Shown here one piece after another: positions 1-14,739 of a stretch of DNA of 64,000 nt (positions are counted from its first letter, which is position 1; the number at the start of each line of letters is the position of its first letter). This DNA is from Hepsetus odoe (taxonomy: Eukaryota > Chordata > Actinopteri > Characiformes > Hepsetidae). The stretch spans positions 21,875,014 to 21,939,013 of the forward strand of contig CM029377.1 of assembly GCA_017165825.1 (NCBI GenBank), written 5' to 3'. The position numbers were made by a program, and so were the translations under genes. The notes under the pieces were generated by a model that was given only the letters and a program-made list of their open reading frames with translations, did no database searches and had not been told where the DNA came from.

Positions 1-1
1 C

Positions 2-1690
2 ATGGAACCTCCAGATGGGGTCCATCATAGCATGTGTCTGCCGTTACATAGCGGTGGTGTGGACACAAGAGCCTTTGCATCATTGTCATCATTGTCAGAG
101 TCTCCAGACTCCATGCGCAGCCTGAGCAGTCTGAGCGGTGGGCGAACGGACAGCCCGGAGGATGTGGACATGCAAGACGGGGATATGGGGAGACAAGCGA
201 CCAAAGGAGAGGAAGACTCTGGGATTCAAAGCCCAGACTGTAGGCCTGAAAACGATAATGACACCTCGGTGTCTGTCTATCTTGATGCTGATGAGGAAGG
301 TTGGCATGAAATCCGTGATGACCAAGATAATGTCACTTTAGTTCTGATTCGTGGACAAAATGATGACCAAAGCAGTGGTGACCATAGGAGGCAGAGCTCA
401 GATGACTCTACAGCAACTGAAGCAGTGCTATGCTGTTCTGGCTATGAAGAGGATGATGAGGAGGAAGACTCTTTTCTGTCTCTGAATTCTGTTGATCCAG
501 TGATGACGTGCCAAAATGAGTGTGAGGTAGGTCCGGTACAAAGTTCTACCAGGAAGCCTCATTTGGGCACCATGAGTGAGCTTCATCAGATGGATTTTCA
601 GGAATCAATGGAGCTCCACACTGAGAAAAACTCATCCAGGAGAACTGACATGGGCCCTGTGTGTGAGGTCCATAATGAGGTTCTTCAGGAATCAATGGCT
701 TTTTGCATAGAGCTGGGGCAGGTGCAGAGAGCCACCCAGAGATCTGATGTGGGTCTTGAGAATGACTTGCATCAGGAAGCTTTTCTGAAAGAGCCTCATA
801 ACAGGGAAGGCCAGATGAAAAGCTTATTCAGAAGTGTCAACATGAACCCTGTGAAAGAGCATCCAGAAACAATGGAGTTAAACATTGAGGAGGAGCAGAC
901 AGCGGGATCTTCTAAGTGGACAAATGTGAGCCCTGTGGATGAACTCCAACAGGAGCCTCTTCATGAAATATTTGATCCTCAAGTAGTGACAAGTCTATCT
1001 CAACGTCCTTCAGAAGTAACTCTAAGTGAGACAGAAGTGATTTCTCCAGACATTTCAGTGGTTTCTCAGCCCACCACACACACCCAGTGCCCCCAAGACA
1101 CACTTGTCCTTTCCACCCAGTCACAGTGCTTCACCAATGACAATAAAAGAGCAAAACCAACCTTGCAAAAAACTAAAGATCATCCTGGTCAAGCTCACAA
1201 CAGGCCTGCAAAACAGTCTTCCAGATCCACCAAAACAGAGGTGAAGCGCTTTCCCAGACCCAACCTGAGGAACGTCAAAGCCAAGGTGATCTCAAGGGCA
1301 GCCTCTGCACCAAGACCAGCTAACCTCAACCAACCCTCTTTAGATGCAGAAAAGAAGCCCCCTAGCCCTCGTGGTAGAACAGAGAGGAATGATCTAGAAA
1401 TTCAAAGTGTTGCAAAGAAGAGCAGATCATCCTCAAATCAGTCAAAAGTGACAATCTTAGCAGTTATTTCAGACCCCAAACCTAAAACCAGTCACCAGCA
1501 AGTTGAGAAAAAGCCATCTCAATGTGTCAATGGTGCAAGCATGAGCTCAGTGATCATCGTCAGCAGTGTCCAGAAGCAGAGTGAAAGCTTGGAGGTCATG
1601 GGAGCAGTGGAAGAAGATAGAGAATCTTACAAAGAGGAAGTCTCACCAGTGGTGAAGTCTGCAGAGGAGAATCCAAAAGACAAGGAACAG
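2..1690 (+). CDS. mtus1: mtus1 coding exon 1 (large N-terminal exon)
   Basis: This single open frame of 563 codons ends exactly at a GTAAGT donor (1691). It is rich in Ser, Glu and Asp and has no predicted fold. Residues about 420-435 hold the PRPN..NVKAKV.SRA motif shared with mammalian MTUS1. The frame stays open for 34 codons past the donor, so that tail is intron read-through, not protein. Sequence upstream of base 1 is needed to confirm the start. Confidence 0.9.
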
Positions 1691-4580
1691 GTAAGTTCCC
1701 AAACCCACCTGCTTTTCTCGCCTGCTATGTTGTCCTTGATACATCCGTCATTTATTTTATGGTCCAATAAACGGCTAAACTGCTTCCCTTAATCAACAGA
1801 TCTATCTGTCTCAACAGATCTATCTAGGCTCCAGCCTCAAATACATCTTTTGTGACTAAAACAAAGTGAAATTCCTTTGCTTGTACAAACACTGTGAGAC
1901 AATATGGCTGATTTAGCTCTCAGACTAGAGGGTTGTAATTTGACTTTGACTCTTGGACCAGGCTTGTGACGTGACCTTGACCCTAGAGACTCAAGACATG
2001 ACTCTCATTCTCACCCAAGAGACTCAAGACATTGTCTCTTGCACCAGAGATTCATGACTTGACTTTGACTGTTACCCTGGAGACTGATTTGACTTTGACT
2101 CTTGCCATGGAGACTCAAGACTTGATGAGAATTCTCAACCACAGAGATGCAAAATTTGACTCAAACTCACACGCCAGAGACTCAAGACATGATCAGGGCT
2201 CTCACCCCAGAGATTCAAGATTTGGCTCAGACTCAGAATCAAGACATGAATCAAGAGTTGAGTTTGACATTTAACCCAGAAATTCAAAACTTGATTTTGA
2301 CCTTTACCTCAGAGACTCAAGACTAGAGTTAGATTTTTATCCCAAAAACTTAAGATTTGACTGTAACTCTCAACTACAGAGTCGTGATGTGATCGATGAT
2401 TCTGACAGTCTCCCCAAAGACTCGAGACATGACACTGACTCTCACTGCAGAGACGTGGACTCGAGTCACTGCAAAATGTTTCACTCTTGACTTGTGACTG
2501 TACCAGATCACCTGGGACAGATGTTAACTGCAGGCCTAAGTTGCTCACATTACAGCAACAGTCTCATTCAAGTCCAGCTACCTCTTCATTACCCTTTCAT
2601 GCACCGTTGCTGAAAAATGCCATCAGGGTTAAATGACACATTCCGGTCCAGTCCTGTGTGTGGAGCTGCTTCAATGAGCCATAAAGAAATTAACGAAATG
2701 CAACAAGACAACAACAACAAAGTGCAGAGTGCTTTTCTTCCAGATGATGCCAGCAGGCACAAACTACCTTTAGTCGATCAAGAAGTTAGCTTTTGTAAAT
2801 TGCCCAGAGCCTTATTAGCTATAAACTGGTTCTGCATAAGTGTTTTCACATGTTTTCTCAGACAAAAACATTTGTGTGTGTGTGTGTTTATAAGTCTTTG
2901 TGTGTGTGACAAATCAAAGCAGAACATGGTAAGACCCAAGGGAAAATCCCACACGAAAACTTTTTTCCAGGGATTTTTCCTTTTTGTCGTCTTTTTCCTT
3001 TTCCCCTCCTCCTCTTCTTGCTCCTCCTCCCCTCTCTCCCTCTCTCTCCTCATTTTCCTCCACTCCATGTTATGGCTAACACCGTGTTAACTCTGTACGG
3101 CCGAGATTTGTCCGCTCTGTCCTGGAGCTCTCTCTCTAATCGGCAGGTTTTTCTACAGACGGTGTCCAGAGCGAAGCCCCCCAAATCTGCAGGGGGGGAC
3201 ACGTGTGTGTCCATGGGGGTACGAGTCACAGCGCCAACCGGTGAGTCTTTGTTACATACACTGTTTCTCTTTCATACACTCACACACACACATAATGTGC
3301 TCCACGTGTACACACTCCCTGACTTGTAGCTGATAGGATGAGAGTGGGGAAGTATGTATGTATGTGTGTGTGTGTGTCCACATGGGACAATATAAATAAT
3401 AATAATAAAAATAATAATAATTACATATTTTCATGCTAGAATATGAATACCTGATCAGATCTGATCTGATTTTCTGCCTTTCATTCCTCGTATTTACGTT
3501 GAAATATATTCAAATATATTCAACGTAAATGAGATTTCTCTGGGGACAAGCATGTTATTCTGAAGCTTAAACAGAAGAGGGACATCTATTAAAAGCATGA
3601 AGAAAAACATTACTGGCAGAACTATTCGAAATATCCCGAAAATGAAGAAAACGCGGGTGTACTGAGCGATCAAACCTGTCGGTCAGGGAAATTAAAAACA
3701 ACTGATGGTAGATGCATCGTGAGAGCAGAAAATCATTATTAACCACATGAATCAGAAAAACAACAAATAAACAAGAACAGTGATTGATACATGTTTATGG
3801 ACTGATACAAATATTAGGCCAATGTGTGGAGGAAGGACGGATGTGCTCAAGAGCCACATCTGTGAAGCATGGTGGAGGTAGTTCCATTGTTTGCTTCTAA
3901 AACTGGGTCAGTAATCGTTGTTGATGATGTAACTCGTGACTGTGGGAGCTGAATGAATTCTGGACACCAATCAGGAGGAGCTTTATCAACATCAAAACAG
4001 GGATGCAAAACACCATGCTGTGTTTACACAACATTTTCCTGGAGGAAACGTGAACAGGTTTTGATCAGCCAACTCAATCAGCAAAGTTTCATTCAGTTGG
4101 AGTTACATTTCACTTCGTGAAGAGGAGACTATCTATCTGTCTATCTATCTGTCTGTCTATCTGTCTGTCTGTCTATCTATCTGTGTTTATTATATACTGT
4201 GTGTGTGTGTTGGTTTGCCGCATGCAGGGCTGTAATTTAAAAAAATGCCTCAGACATTCCACACACACATGCACACACACACACGCACAAACACACACAC
4301 ACACATGGACACACACACACTTGCAGACATGTAAACAAGCCTGCATCCAAACACCACACATCACAGTCTGCTGAATAGAAACTGATAGAGTTTCTTTGTG
4401 ACACTCATGTAACTAAATAAGTGTGTGTGTGTGAGACAGAGAGAGAGAGACAACACTTGCATGCACAGTTGTGTTCATCATCTTGGTAACCAGCTCAGAT
4501 CAGCAACTGCTGATTAGCTAGTACAACCTAAGCAACCAATTAAGTGCCCCTGTGACAAGTATATACACCAACACTACCTA

Positions 4581-4622
<42 letters not shown>

Positions 4623-5756
4623 TAAAACAGGAAAGAGAGCAGAGGTAGTAGAGTAAATGGTTTGGGAAGATTATTCCCTGATAAATTCCATGAACAGGTG
4701 GGTCTTTAATTGATGTTTGAAGACAGCAAGGGACTCAGTTCTGACCATCAGGGGGAGTTCGTTCCACCAGAACTGAGAAGAGTCTTGATGTGTGTCTTCC
4801 TCTTTTCTTCAATGGTGGGCAAGTGCTTGATGGTCTGAGAGGCCGAGAAGAGACCCGGTGTTTGATAAGGTCAGTCAGGTAAGTTGGTGCAAGGCTGTTA
4901 GTAGCCTTGTAAGCAAGAGTTAAAGTTTTAAACCTGATACGAGCAGCCACCGGGAGCCAGTGTAGGTTCCGCAGCAGAGGAGTGGAAAAAGAAAACTTGG
5001 GATAGTTAAAGACGAGTCTTGCAGCGGCGTTTTAAATCAGTTGTAGTGGTCTTGTTGCCTTCAGTGGAAGACCTGCCAGAAGGAGAGTTGCAGTTGTCCA
5101 GTTTAGAGATGACCAGGGACTGTTGCTGGGTTGCCTGGGTGATAAAGGACAAATTCTTCTAATATTGAAGAGAAGGTGTCGGCAGGACGTAGAAAGATTA
5201 ATAACATTAGAGGAGAAGAAGAGTTCGTTGCAGAAAGTGACACAGAGATTCCTAGCAGTTCTAGATGGGACGAGAAGCGAATCGCCAAAGGAGATGTGAA
5301 GGTCCTGCCACAGTGTTTGATGGCCTTCCAGGTAGAGAGGTTCAGTCTTGTTAGGGTTGAGCTTGAGGTGATGAGCTGTCATCCATGCAGAGATGTCAGC
5401 CAGGCAGTTAGAGATTCGGGTAGAAACCTGTTGATTGTCGGAGTGAAAAGAGAGGATACGTTGGGTGTAATCTGCATAAGAATGATAAGAGAAGCCATGA
5501 GAGAGAATGACCTTTCCCAGAGAGCCAGTATATAGAGAAAAAAGAAGAACCTTTTATCTCCAAAAAACAACTTCATAAAACTTTCAGTGTGAGTTCATAA
5601 ATAAGATTTTTACTTTTATGTAAACATATAATGGTGATGTATTTTGGCCCATTTTTCCTGAAATTTTCACACAGTGTGAAAATCAGCTTCCTGAAATGAA
5701 TTAAGAGGAAAAAAAATCTGAACATACCAGGTTTGGTTCACACAGCGGTAATTACA

Positions 5757-5791
<35 letters not shown>

Positions 5792-5942
5792 CGTGCGTCC
5801 GTGTGCATGCACCTCTTCTGTTGAAAAAAAGATGATTTTTGTAGAAAGGTCAGATTCCTTCCCTCACAATTGTTGGTTTGTTCCACACGTCCAGCCTCTG
5901 GAGTCTCCACTTTTACCCCAAACCCGGACAAAGGCCAAGCTG

Positions 5943-6037
<95 letters not shown>

Positions 6038-7535
6038 TGTACGTGTACTGATTCATTCACTGATTCATTTCCTGATCTCCTCCAGTGTCAGAGCTTTCAT
6101 TTCTCCCCCACATTTCCCTTCTCATCTTCTAATTAAAGGCTCTTTTTGAGGCGATGAATCAAAGACACTAGTCTAAAAAGAAACTAATTTTAAAGAAAAT
6201 GTTCGCTCAACAATCAAACTGCAAAATCAGCCCCAGTTTGAATGCATTGTTCTTGTGATGTCACAAAAACCAACCTAAAAAACTTCAGCCCCGCCCATTC
6301 ACACCAAACTGCTTTTTGGAAGGAGACAGCTCAATCAGGACAGCATTGTCCTTCAGCGTACAGTATTGTCATTAAATATTAAGGGAGTAAAATAAACAAA
6401 AGCAAAATATGAAAATATAAACAAAAAAATCTATAAAAATGAGGGATATGGGCCCTTTAATGTTGGCAATACTTCACTGCCAGCAGGGGGCAACAGAGTG
6501 ACCACAGAGAAGTGGAGCTGATCCTAGATCTGGTTTAAGAGGGCAAGCGGAAACACGCATACATACTCACACACACACTCACACACACACACACACACAC
6601 TTGCAGGTCCTCAGAGGGCATCGCTATGGTGACTAGTAGACACAAACACTAACTTAATGATAAGTTTAACCATTTTTGTTAATGCGGGTCTGTTAATAAC
6701 ATGTGTGAGACACGCGCACACACACACACATACATACGCACACACATGCACAGTTCTTGCAGGCAGGAAACCGAGCAGAGAGGAAGTGGAGTAATGATTT
6801 CCCAGAGGCCTCCTACACACACATACACACATGCACACACGCACACACGCATATACACGCATACACACACACACACACACACACACACAGAGCACCTGAG
6901 CACACAGAGCAGAAATGCCTAAGGCCTTGTTGAAGAATGAGTTACTGTACTGAAGCAGTGTGCATGTGTGTAAGAGTAATATGTATGTAAAATTTCTAAA
7001 TCCTAAATATATATACATATCAATGTAAATTTTGGTGCATAAATATCAGTGCACATCTATGATATATATATATAGCTTGGAGTCCAATAATGGCAGTTTC
7101 TCAATTTCCTTAAATGGGCATGTCTGCAGACTATGGGGACATATAAGATGAGACTTTTCTTTGTGTTTGTATTTAATGCTGATGTTTTTTGGGATGTAGG
7201 CATCCCTAAAACGTGTGGCCCCGCCTCCTCCATTAAAGCTCCTCAAAGACCCACCTCCTCAAAACTGCCAATCAAAGGGGGCGACCTGCCCACCAGCCTC
7301 AGCTCCTCATCATTGGGGAGCACAGTCAGTGAGAACCACGCAGCAACCAATAGAGGTAATACAGCAACAATTCTCTCTCTCCCTCTCTGTCTCCCTCTCT
7401 GTCTCCCTCTTTCTGTCTCTCTCTCTCTCTGTCTGTCTGTCTGTCTGTCTCTCTCTCACACACACTCTGTTTCTCTTTCTCTTCCTCTCTCTGCCTCGTT
7501 TTCTCGCTCTCTCTCTGTCTCTCTCTCTCGATCTG

Positions 7536-7581
<46 letters not shown>

Positions 7582-7587
7582 TGTCTC

Positions 7588-7618
<31 letters not shown>

Positions 7619-7889
7619 GCCAATAAATATTATTTTATTTAAAAACTGTAAAGCTGAAAATGATAACACATTTTAATGCATTACATATTTAATAGAGTGA
7701 ACATTATTATTTTTGATGTTTGAACAACAATGATAATCTTGAGAAATTAACACATTTCTAATTATTATTTATATTTAGTTTGTTAATGATAGTGTCAGCA
7801 ATGAGGATAATAATTAACTCATGAATTTTGAATATAGTGACAACAACAAAAACAATACTACTACTACTAATAAAAATGATGATGATAAC

Positions 7890-7923
<34 letters not shown>

Positions 7924-8355
7924 TTATTATTATCATACAATCACACCCAGCAGTAGTCAGCATTTCTGTCAAACTGAAAGTTGTCAAGGTAACATAGATT
8001 ACAGAGATGAGATGCAGTTTCCATAAGAACCCATTTTTTTTACATTTACATTGGGATTTATCATGGTTTACATCTATAACAACCGCTCAGGATGCTTGGC
8101 ATCCTCATCACATGGTGGTGGTCATGATGATGATGATGATGATGATGAGCATGGTGATGATGGTGAAGAGGAAGATGATGATGAAGGACTATGACTTCTT
8201 TATTCTCAGGTGTTGCCCAGGTGGTAAAGACTGAAGAAAAGCCTGTAAAATCCTCCTTGTTCTCACAGGGAAGACCTGCTCCCAGCAAGACCACAGTGGT
8301 CATCCCCAAGCGAGCAAACTGTACACCTGCCAAACCCACCGCTGCAGGTACACGT

Positions 8356-8392
<37 letters not shown>

Positions 8393-9480
8393 TACCATAC
8401 TGACATATGTAGTGATCATTTAAAGACTTTTTTTAATATCTCTGCATAAATATGAGCTAAAAAGTAATGAAAGTAGATTTGGGTCATGAAATTTTCTTTT
8501 TATCATGGAAAAGGTACCATTTACTATATATCTCTAATTGGCAAAAGTATGAACCTCAAGTACTCTTCTGAAAGTGAAACTCATATTAAAAGTCATTAGA
8601 AAATATTTACATCTGATTGTCCTATAAGTATTTTATAATCAAGGTGGTGGAAAATTTTGGAAAAGTGGTGGTAGATTTTCATCAGATGGAAAATGAAACT
8701 ATCTGTAAAGACTTTGGACTCTGATCACAGACAAGTGGAGGACCATTGTTACTCTACCCAGGAGTGGTTAACCTACAAAGATCACTCCCAGAGGAAGCTG
8801 TGAAACAGTCTGTCCCAAAGTAACCCAGAGGAACTTCTCAGCTACTAAATGATTCTCTCACATTGGCTGATGTTCACCTTCAGGAGAACATTGAGCAGCT
8901 CATGGAGTTCATGACAGGGCTACTTGGAAAAAGTAATTAAAAAAAACACATTAATGATCTTCTACAATTTGCCAAAGATCATAAGCCTAGAAGTAGTAAG
9001 AAATTAACCCTTAAGCACAAAAGCTGTTCTACCAAAGAATGGCTAAAGAAGGAGAAAGTTTATGTTTTTGAAAGGCAGAGTCCTGACCATGTTTCAACAG
9101 AATAGTTGTGGAAGGAGCTGAAGTGAGCAGTTCATGCCAGGAAACCCACCAACACCCCAGAGCTGCTGTTCTTTGCGGAAGAATGAAAACTTTCAAGCTC
9201 ATGTGCAAACATTTATTCATACAGGACACTGCATAAAAAAAGGTTCAATAACTTTTGCCACTTACAGATTGTTAATATTGGTCCATTTTCCTTAGTAATG
9301 AAAGAGTAAAAATGATATTTTTGTCTAATTTGTTTCTATTAACCAGCTTTTAGGATTTGTATAAGTCTAAATACAAATCAAATTAAGTTTTATGTCATAT
9401 TTTTGTAGGCAGAGGTTGTTTTTTTCGCCTTATATAAATAATAATAATTAGAAAAATAAAATTATTTTAAAATTGACTTC

Positions 9481-9520
<40 letters not shown>

Positions 9521-10587
9521 ATATGTGTGTGTATGTGTATGTGTATGTGTATATGTGTGTGTATATACACACAGAGATTAATTACATGTCCACAAAGTTT
9601 ATTTTAAATATATTTTACCCCACTTTATGTTATTTGCCACCAAAAGAAATCTTTCAAAAGTACTTTAAGTTTCAGTTTTATTCCTTTTCCTGTAAAGTTG
9701 TGGAAGGGAATGTTCAAACACCTCACAAATCCCAAACCATTTAAATCCCATGCAAAGGACACAGCTGTTGCACACTCTATTTAAACTTTAAACTCATTAA
9801 TCAGCACGTTCCAGGTCATTAATCATCTTAATTGCTTTTGCAATCTTTTTGATTGATCTAGTTAATGAGGCGCTAAGCAACCATTTCATGTGTTTACAAG
9901 CCAAGCCTGGTAACAAGTAAATAATATATATCATAATTTTACTTTTAGGCTTTCAACTTTGTCATTTTTTCTTAAACAAACTTAACAGCTTAGTGTTTTT
10001 GTGTTGTTGTCTTTTCACAGGATTTCACTGATAAAATATACAGCAATGTGTAGAATTTTATATATACAGTACTGTTTAAAAGTTTTAGGCAGGTGTGGAA
10101 AAAATGCTGTGAACAAAGAATGCTTTCAAAAATGGAAGTGTTAATCAGTGAATTAACAAAAGAGAAATCTAAATCAAATCAATATTTGGTATTACTACCT
10201 TTTGCCTTCAAAACAGCATCAATTCCTCTAGGTACACTTGCACACAGTTTTTGAAGGAACTCGGCTGGTAGGTTGTTCCAAACATGACTGTGTTTCAACC
10301 TCCGTGTGACATTGATGATCATCAGCACCTGTTTGGTAAAATTGGTCGATCATACACCGACTATAATCCTACCAAATCCCTGACTTTGTGCAAGTGTACC
10401 TAGAAGTATTAATGCTGGTTTGAAGGCAAAAGGTAGTAACACCAAATAATGATTTGATTTAGATTTTTCTTTTGTTCGCTCACTTTGCATTTTGTAAATT
10501 GATAAAAATAAGCAAGCATTATTTCTATTTCTGAAAGCATTCTTTGTTTACAGCGTTTTTTCACACCTACCTAAAACTTTTGCACAG

Positions 10588-10632
<45 letters not shown>

Positions 10633-13519
10633 CGCACATAAAAACGCACTAAACTATATTTACCTTAATATTTGATCATTTCTGAGACATTCTGGATATA
10701 ATTTTAATTGAATTAACATTGGAAGTCCATTTTATAAGAATTTAATTTGGGAAAGGAATTTCATTGAAACTTTACTTTGCACATGAATTCTGAATATTCA
10801 TTTTTTAAAATGTAGTATGGTTGTTTATTTTGTTAGACCTTTTTTCTGGATATTAATTGTATTTTAACTTTATTCCAAATATTTGCTTCATTAGAACTTT
10901 TTTCTGTAAATTTATTTTACTAGAATGTTTTTCTGGATATTAATTTTATTAGAACCTTATACTACATATCAGTTTTTTTAAACTTTGTTCTGCATGTACA
11001 TTTTATTTGAACTTCGTTCTGGAAATGAATTTTATTTAAATTCCATTCTAGATAATATTTTTATATTTATTTTTTATATTTATATATTTTTTTATAATGC
11101 TAAAGGTTATTTGATACTAGAGGTTAAGGTGGAGTTGGGCATGTTAGGGTTTGATTTAGTTGCATTTAAGCTTTATTTAGAGTAAATGTTGGGGTTTTTG
11201 TTGTTTAAGATGGAGTTGAGAGTGTTGGGTGCAGATTTGGGGAATGTAAAGGTGGAGCTGAGAAATTTGGGGTGTGATTTAGTGGAGTTTAAGGTGGAGT
11301 TGAGAGTTTTAGAGTGTTAGAATTAGTTATTAAGTTTGTTGTTAGTTAAAGATGAGACTCTACTTTGATCCATTAGGATGAAGTGTCACAATTGAATGAA
11401 ATGATTGACAGGCCTGTTGGGTCACCAAAGTTTGGATTATGGGCTTATCCAACAACCCCCATTTCACTATCCAATCGACATGCAGGAGCTCCACCCAGAG
11501 AACATTTAATAGGGGTTCTTCACTGGTTCTCCAGGTAAAGCCTTGGAGCCTTTGAGGTCATGCTTCATGCTCTGGAGCTCAGTCTGAGGGGTCTGAAGAA
11601 ATGAAATTTGACTTTTTCTGCACTGTGTCTTTAGGCCAAAAGGCCCCAGCGCAGCCAAATAACGCTGCAGCAAAGCCTACCCACAATGCCCTGCAGCGCA
11701 GTGGATCTACAAGACCCAACCGGCCCACTGGGGCTTCAGGTATGGTGTGTGTGTGTGTGTGTATGTGTGTGTGTGTGATATTATTTTTGTATGCACCAGT
11801 TTTGCCCAGGGTTATAGGTTGAGTTTGGTTTCCATGAAAACAGCAAGTTTTGAAAAGCGACACACACACACACACTACATATTGGGCTTACTGACTTACA
11901 CTACTGAGCCCACCAACAACTAAGACATGTATCAGAGAGAGAGAGATGACTTCAGCTAAACTCTGTGGAAAAGGTTTTTTCCTTCTTTTTTTTTTTGGAA
12001 GGGGGGGGGGGGTGTTGGGGTTGTGGACCCCAGAAAGACACAATTTCAGTGTGTGTGTGTCTTGGCCTGCATTTGTTCATCTGAAAATCACAATAGCGTT
12101 ACAAGCAGTAATTTTAAACACTCACACACAAAAGAGACTCATCAGTATTCCCCCTCTCTCTCTCTCTTTCTTTCTTTATAATACATCTCTATGGACACAC
12201 TAGGGGTGTTGTGTGGTGTCTGGAGACTAAATTATATTTCAGACTTTTCCTTCATTGTTTATTTTAGTTGTTCTTTGCTGCCTGTTGATGAAAGAACTGA
12301 GAGAAGAGCTCCAGAATGAACTGAAACAAAATCTTAATCAAATTCTTGTGACTCACTTTCAAGTGAAGAGTGTTTTTGATTTTCTGGCTTTCTCAGAAAC
12401 ACTCACCACAGCAAACACCTGCCTGCACCCTCCCGGGTGGTCTAGTGTTTAGAGACAAGGTCCCAGGATTGGAATATCATGGGTTTGAATCCCAGACCTA
12501 GATTGCCCTAAGGTTCCCTTGAGCAGGGTACCGCCCCTATCACTGCAACCCGGGTGCTAGATATGTCTGCCCCTGCTGGAAGGTGTGTGTGTGTGGGTTA
12601 AATATGAAGGTTTGGTTGGGGTTCACTGCGTTCTCAATGACAAATAGTAACTTTCACTTTCACTTCATGCTTCAAGTAAGGTGCACAGTGTGGTAGTGAG
12701 AACAGCTATGTTATATGTCATCTTGTTTCATACACGAACACTCGTTCATTCATGCTGGGTCTGTTTAAATCTTCCAAATGATTCAAATCGGATTCAAATT
12801 GTGAAAACGATTCAGATTCAGATTCAAAGCTGTATTCTTTGGGGGAAAGAGAGAGAGAGAGAGAGAGAGGGGTTATAATTATTCACAGCCCCACCCATTT
12901 CTGCATGCTCTTCCCCTCCCCCCATGTGTGTGTGTGGGTGTGTGTGTGTGTATGTGTGTGTGTCTGTCTGTGTCAGAGGGATGCTGAGTGTGTTTGGTCT
13001 GTGTGTCAGAGCCGAGTGTGTATAATATTCATATTTATTACTGTAATCTTGAACATTGTTAGCATTTAGTGTAAAACAAAAACAAAAAAAAACAAAAAAA
13101 AAAAAAACACTTTCCACACCTCCTCTCCCTGGACAACTCCTCCGCATCCTCTGTGGTTGCCGTGGCGATTCTATCTCCATCCTCCTGACGTGTGAGGCAG
13201 GGGGAAGGGCTTATCCGGCTTTTTCCCCCACTCGACCGGAATGCCAGTCTGTTTTCTCTCCTAGTTCCACAAAGGTGGATTTGTGGGAATTTCTAAAGGG
13301 GCTGCGCTCTAGGGTTTGAGTTTTGCGCCTGTCATTGAGTGTGTGTGGGAGGGAGTGCGTGTGTGTGTGTGTTGGGGGCGTTTTTCGGGACCATGCTGTG
13401 GTCTCCTCGTCTCTCGCTGTCCAACTTCCATGTCAAACTCACGGCCAAGGGGCTTTTTCGGAACCTGCAGCTGCCAGCGGCCTGCAAGAAGACCACCGTG
13501 GTGTTTCACTCAGGTTAGA

Positions 13520-13550
<31 letters not shown>

Positions 13551-14128
13551 GATCACTCTCTCTATCTATCACTCTCTCTTTCTCTCTCTGTGTATAAATA
13601 TGTATTATATCAGGGTCATATTTAGTCTCTATTAGGGCTGAACATCATATAATCAATTTGTTTTCCCGATATCGCAGTCACAGAATTGCGATTAGACTTT
13701 CTGTCCATATCATTCAGCCTTTTATTATCAAACGAATCAAAGCTGTTTATAAAAAACAGATCAGTGTGATTTATTTTATGTACAAACCAGATTCTAATTG
13801 GTTTGTAGGTAAAAGAATAAAACTGATCTGTTACTAAAAATTAGAATCGAATTGAGCTGTAACTGAAGAATCAAACTGAGGTGTGCCTAAAGAATCAGCT
13901 TTGAATCAATGATTGATTAGTAATTATAGAATCAGCTCAGACTAAACGTCTGACCTTTAAAAATCGACTCAATGATCTGTGCCAAAAGACTTAGATCAAA
14001 TTGTATCACAAGAATCAGAAAAGAATCAAATCTACAATTATATCAGATCCAGCTGAGCTCTACTGAAAGATTCAAATCAAAGATTCAAACACAGATTGAA
14101 AAAGTCAGAATAAATATAGTTTACTCTG

Positions 14129-14180
<52 letters not shown>

Positions 14181-14703
14181 CGCTCCCGTCCCCCTCCCCC
14201 TCCCCCAGGCACCTCTGCTCTCCTCCACTGTTTTTCTCCTCTTCTTTTCATACTCCCTGTTTTGTTCCACTCAGCGTGTGTTAAAAGAGGCTTCACTCTA
14301 GTTTCAATACAAACAGCTGCATGTGTGTGTGTTTGTGTGTGTGTGTTAGTATCTTGCTGCGGGCATAAGATGCGACATGCATATTTCATGTGGGAGCAAC
14401 ACACATGTACACACACACACACACACACTGTACATACATAAACATTTAAAATCCCTAAAAGAAAACAGACCATATCTAGTAGTAAAGTGTGTGTGTGTGT
14501 GTGTGTGTCACGTGTCTGCCGTGGTCGTGCTGTATCATCTTTAAGCTCTAAACTCTTGTAACAGCGTCAGATTAGAATGTGGGTTAGATCAGGCTTTACT
14601 GCACAGAGTTCACTTTGGGATTCTCTGTCTCTATCTGTCTCTGTCTGTCTCTCTCTCTCTCTCTGTCTCTGTCTCTCTCTCGCTGACTATACGTAAAATG
14701 TTT

Positions 14704-14739
<36 letters not shown>

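Noticed and set aside
1691..1792. Extension of the first mtus1 exon to the stop at 1792
   Set aside because: A strong GTAAGT donor at 1691 joins in frame to the exon at 3159. The extra 33 codons are not protein-like. A retained form remains possible but unsupported.
5733..6149. Open frames rich in Val/Cys or Thr/His on both strands
   Set aside because: They are translations of a GT/CA microsatellite, as are similar frames at 6611-7018, 21895-22362, 24570-25153 and 29390-29728.
12431..12667. Possible tRNA gene (A-box and B-box present)
   Set aside because: No cloverleaf can be drawn with paired acceptor arms, and the same sequence recurs with a SINE body and tail, so it is a SINE.
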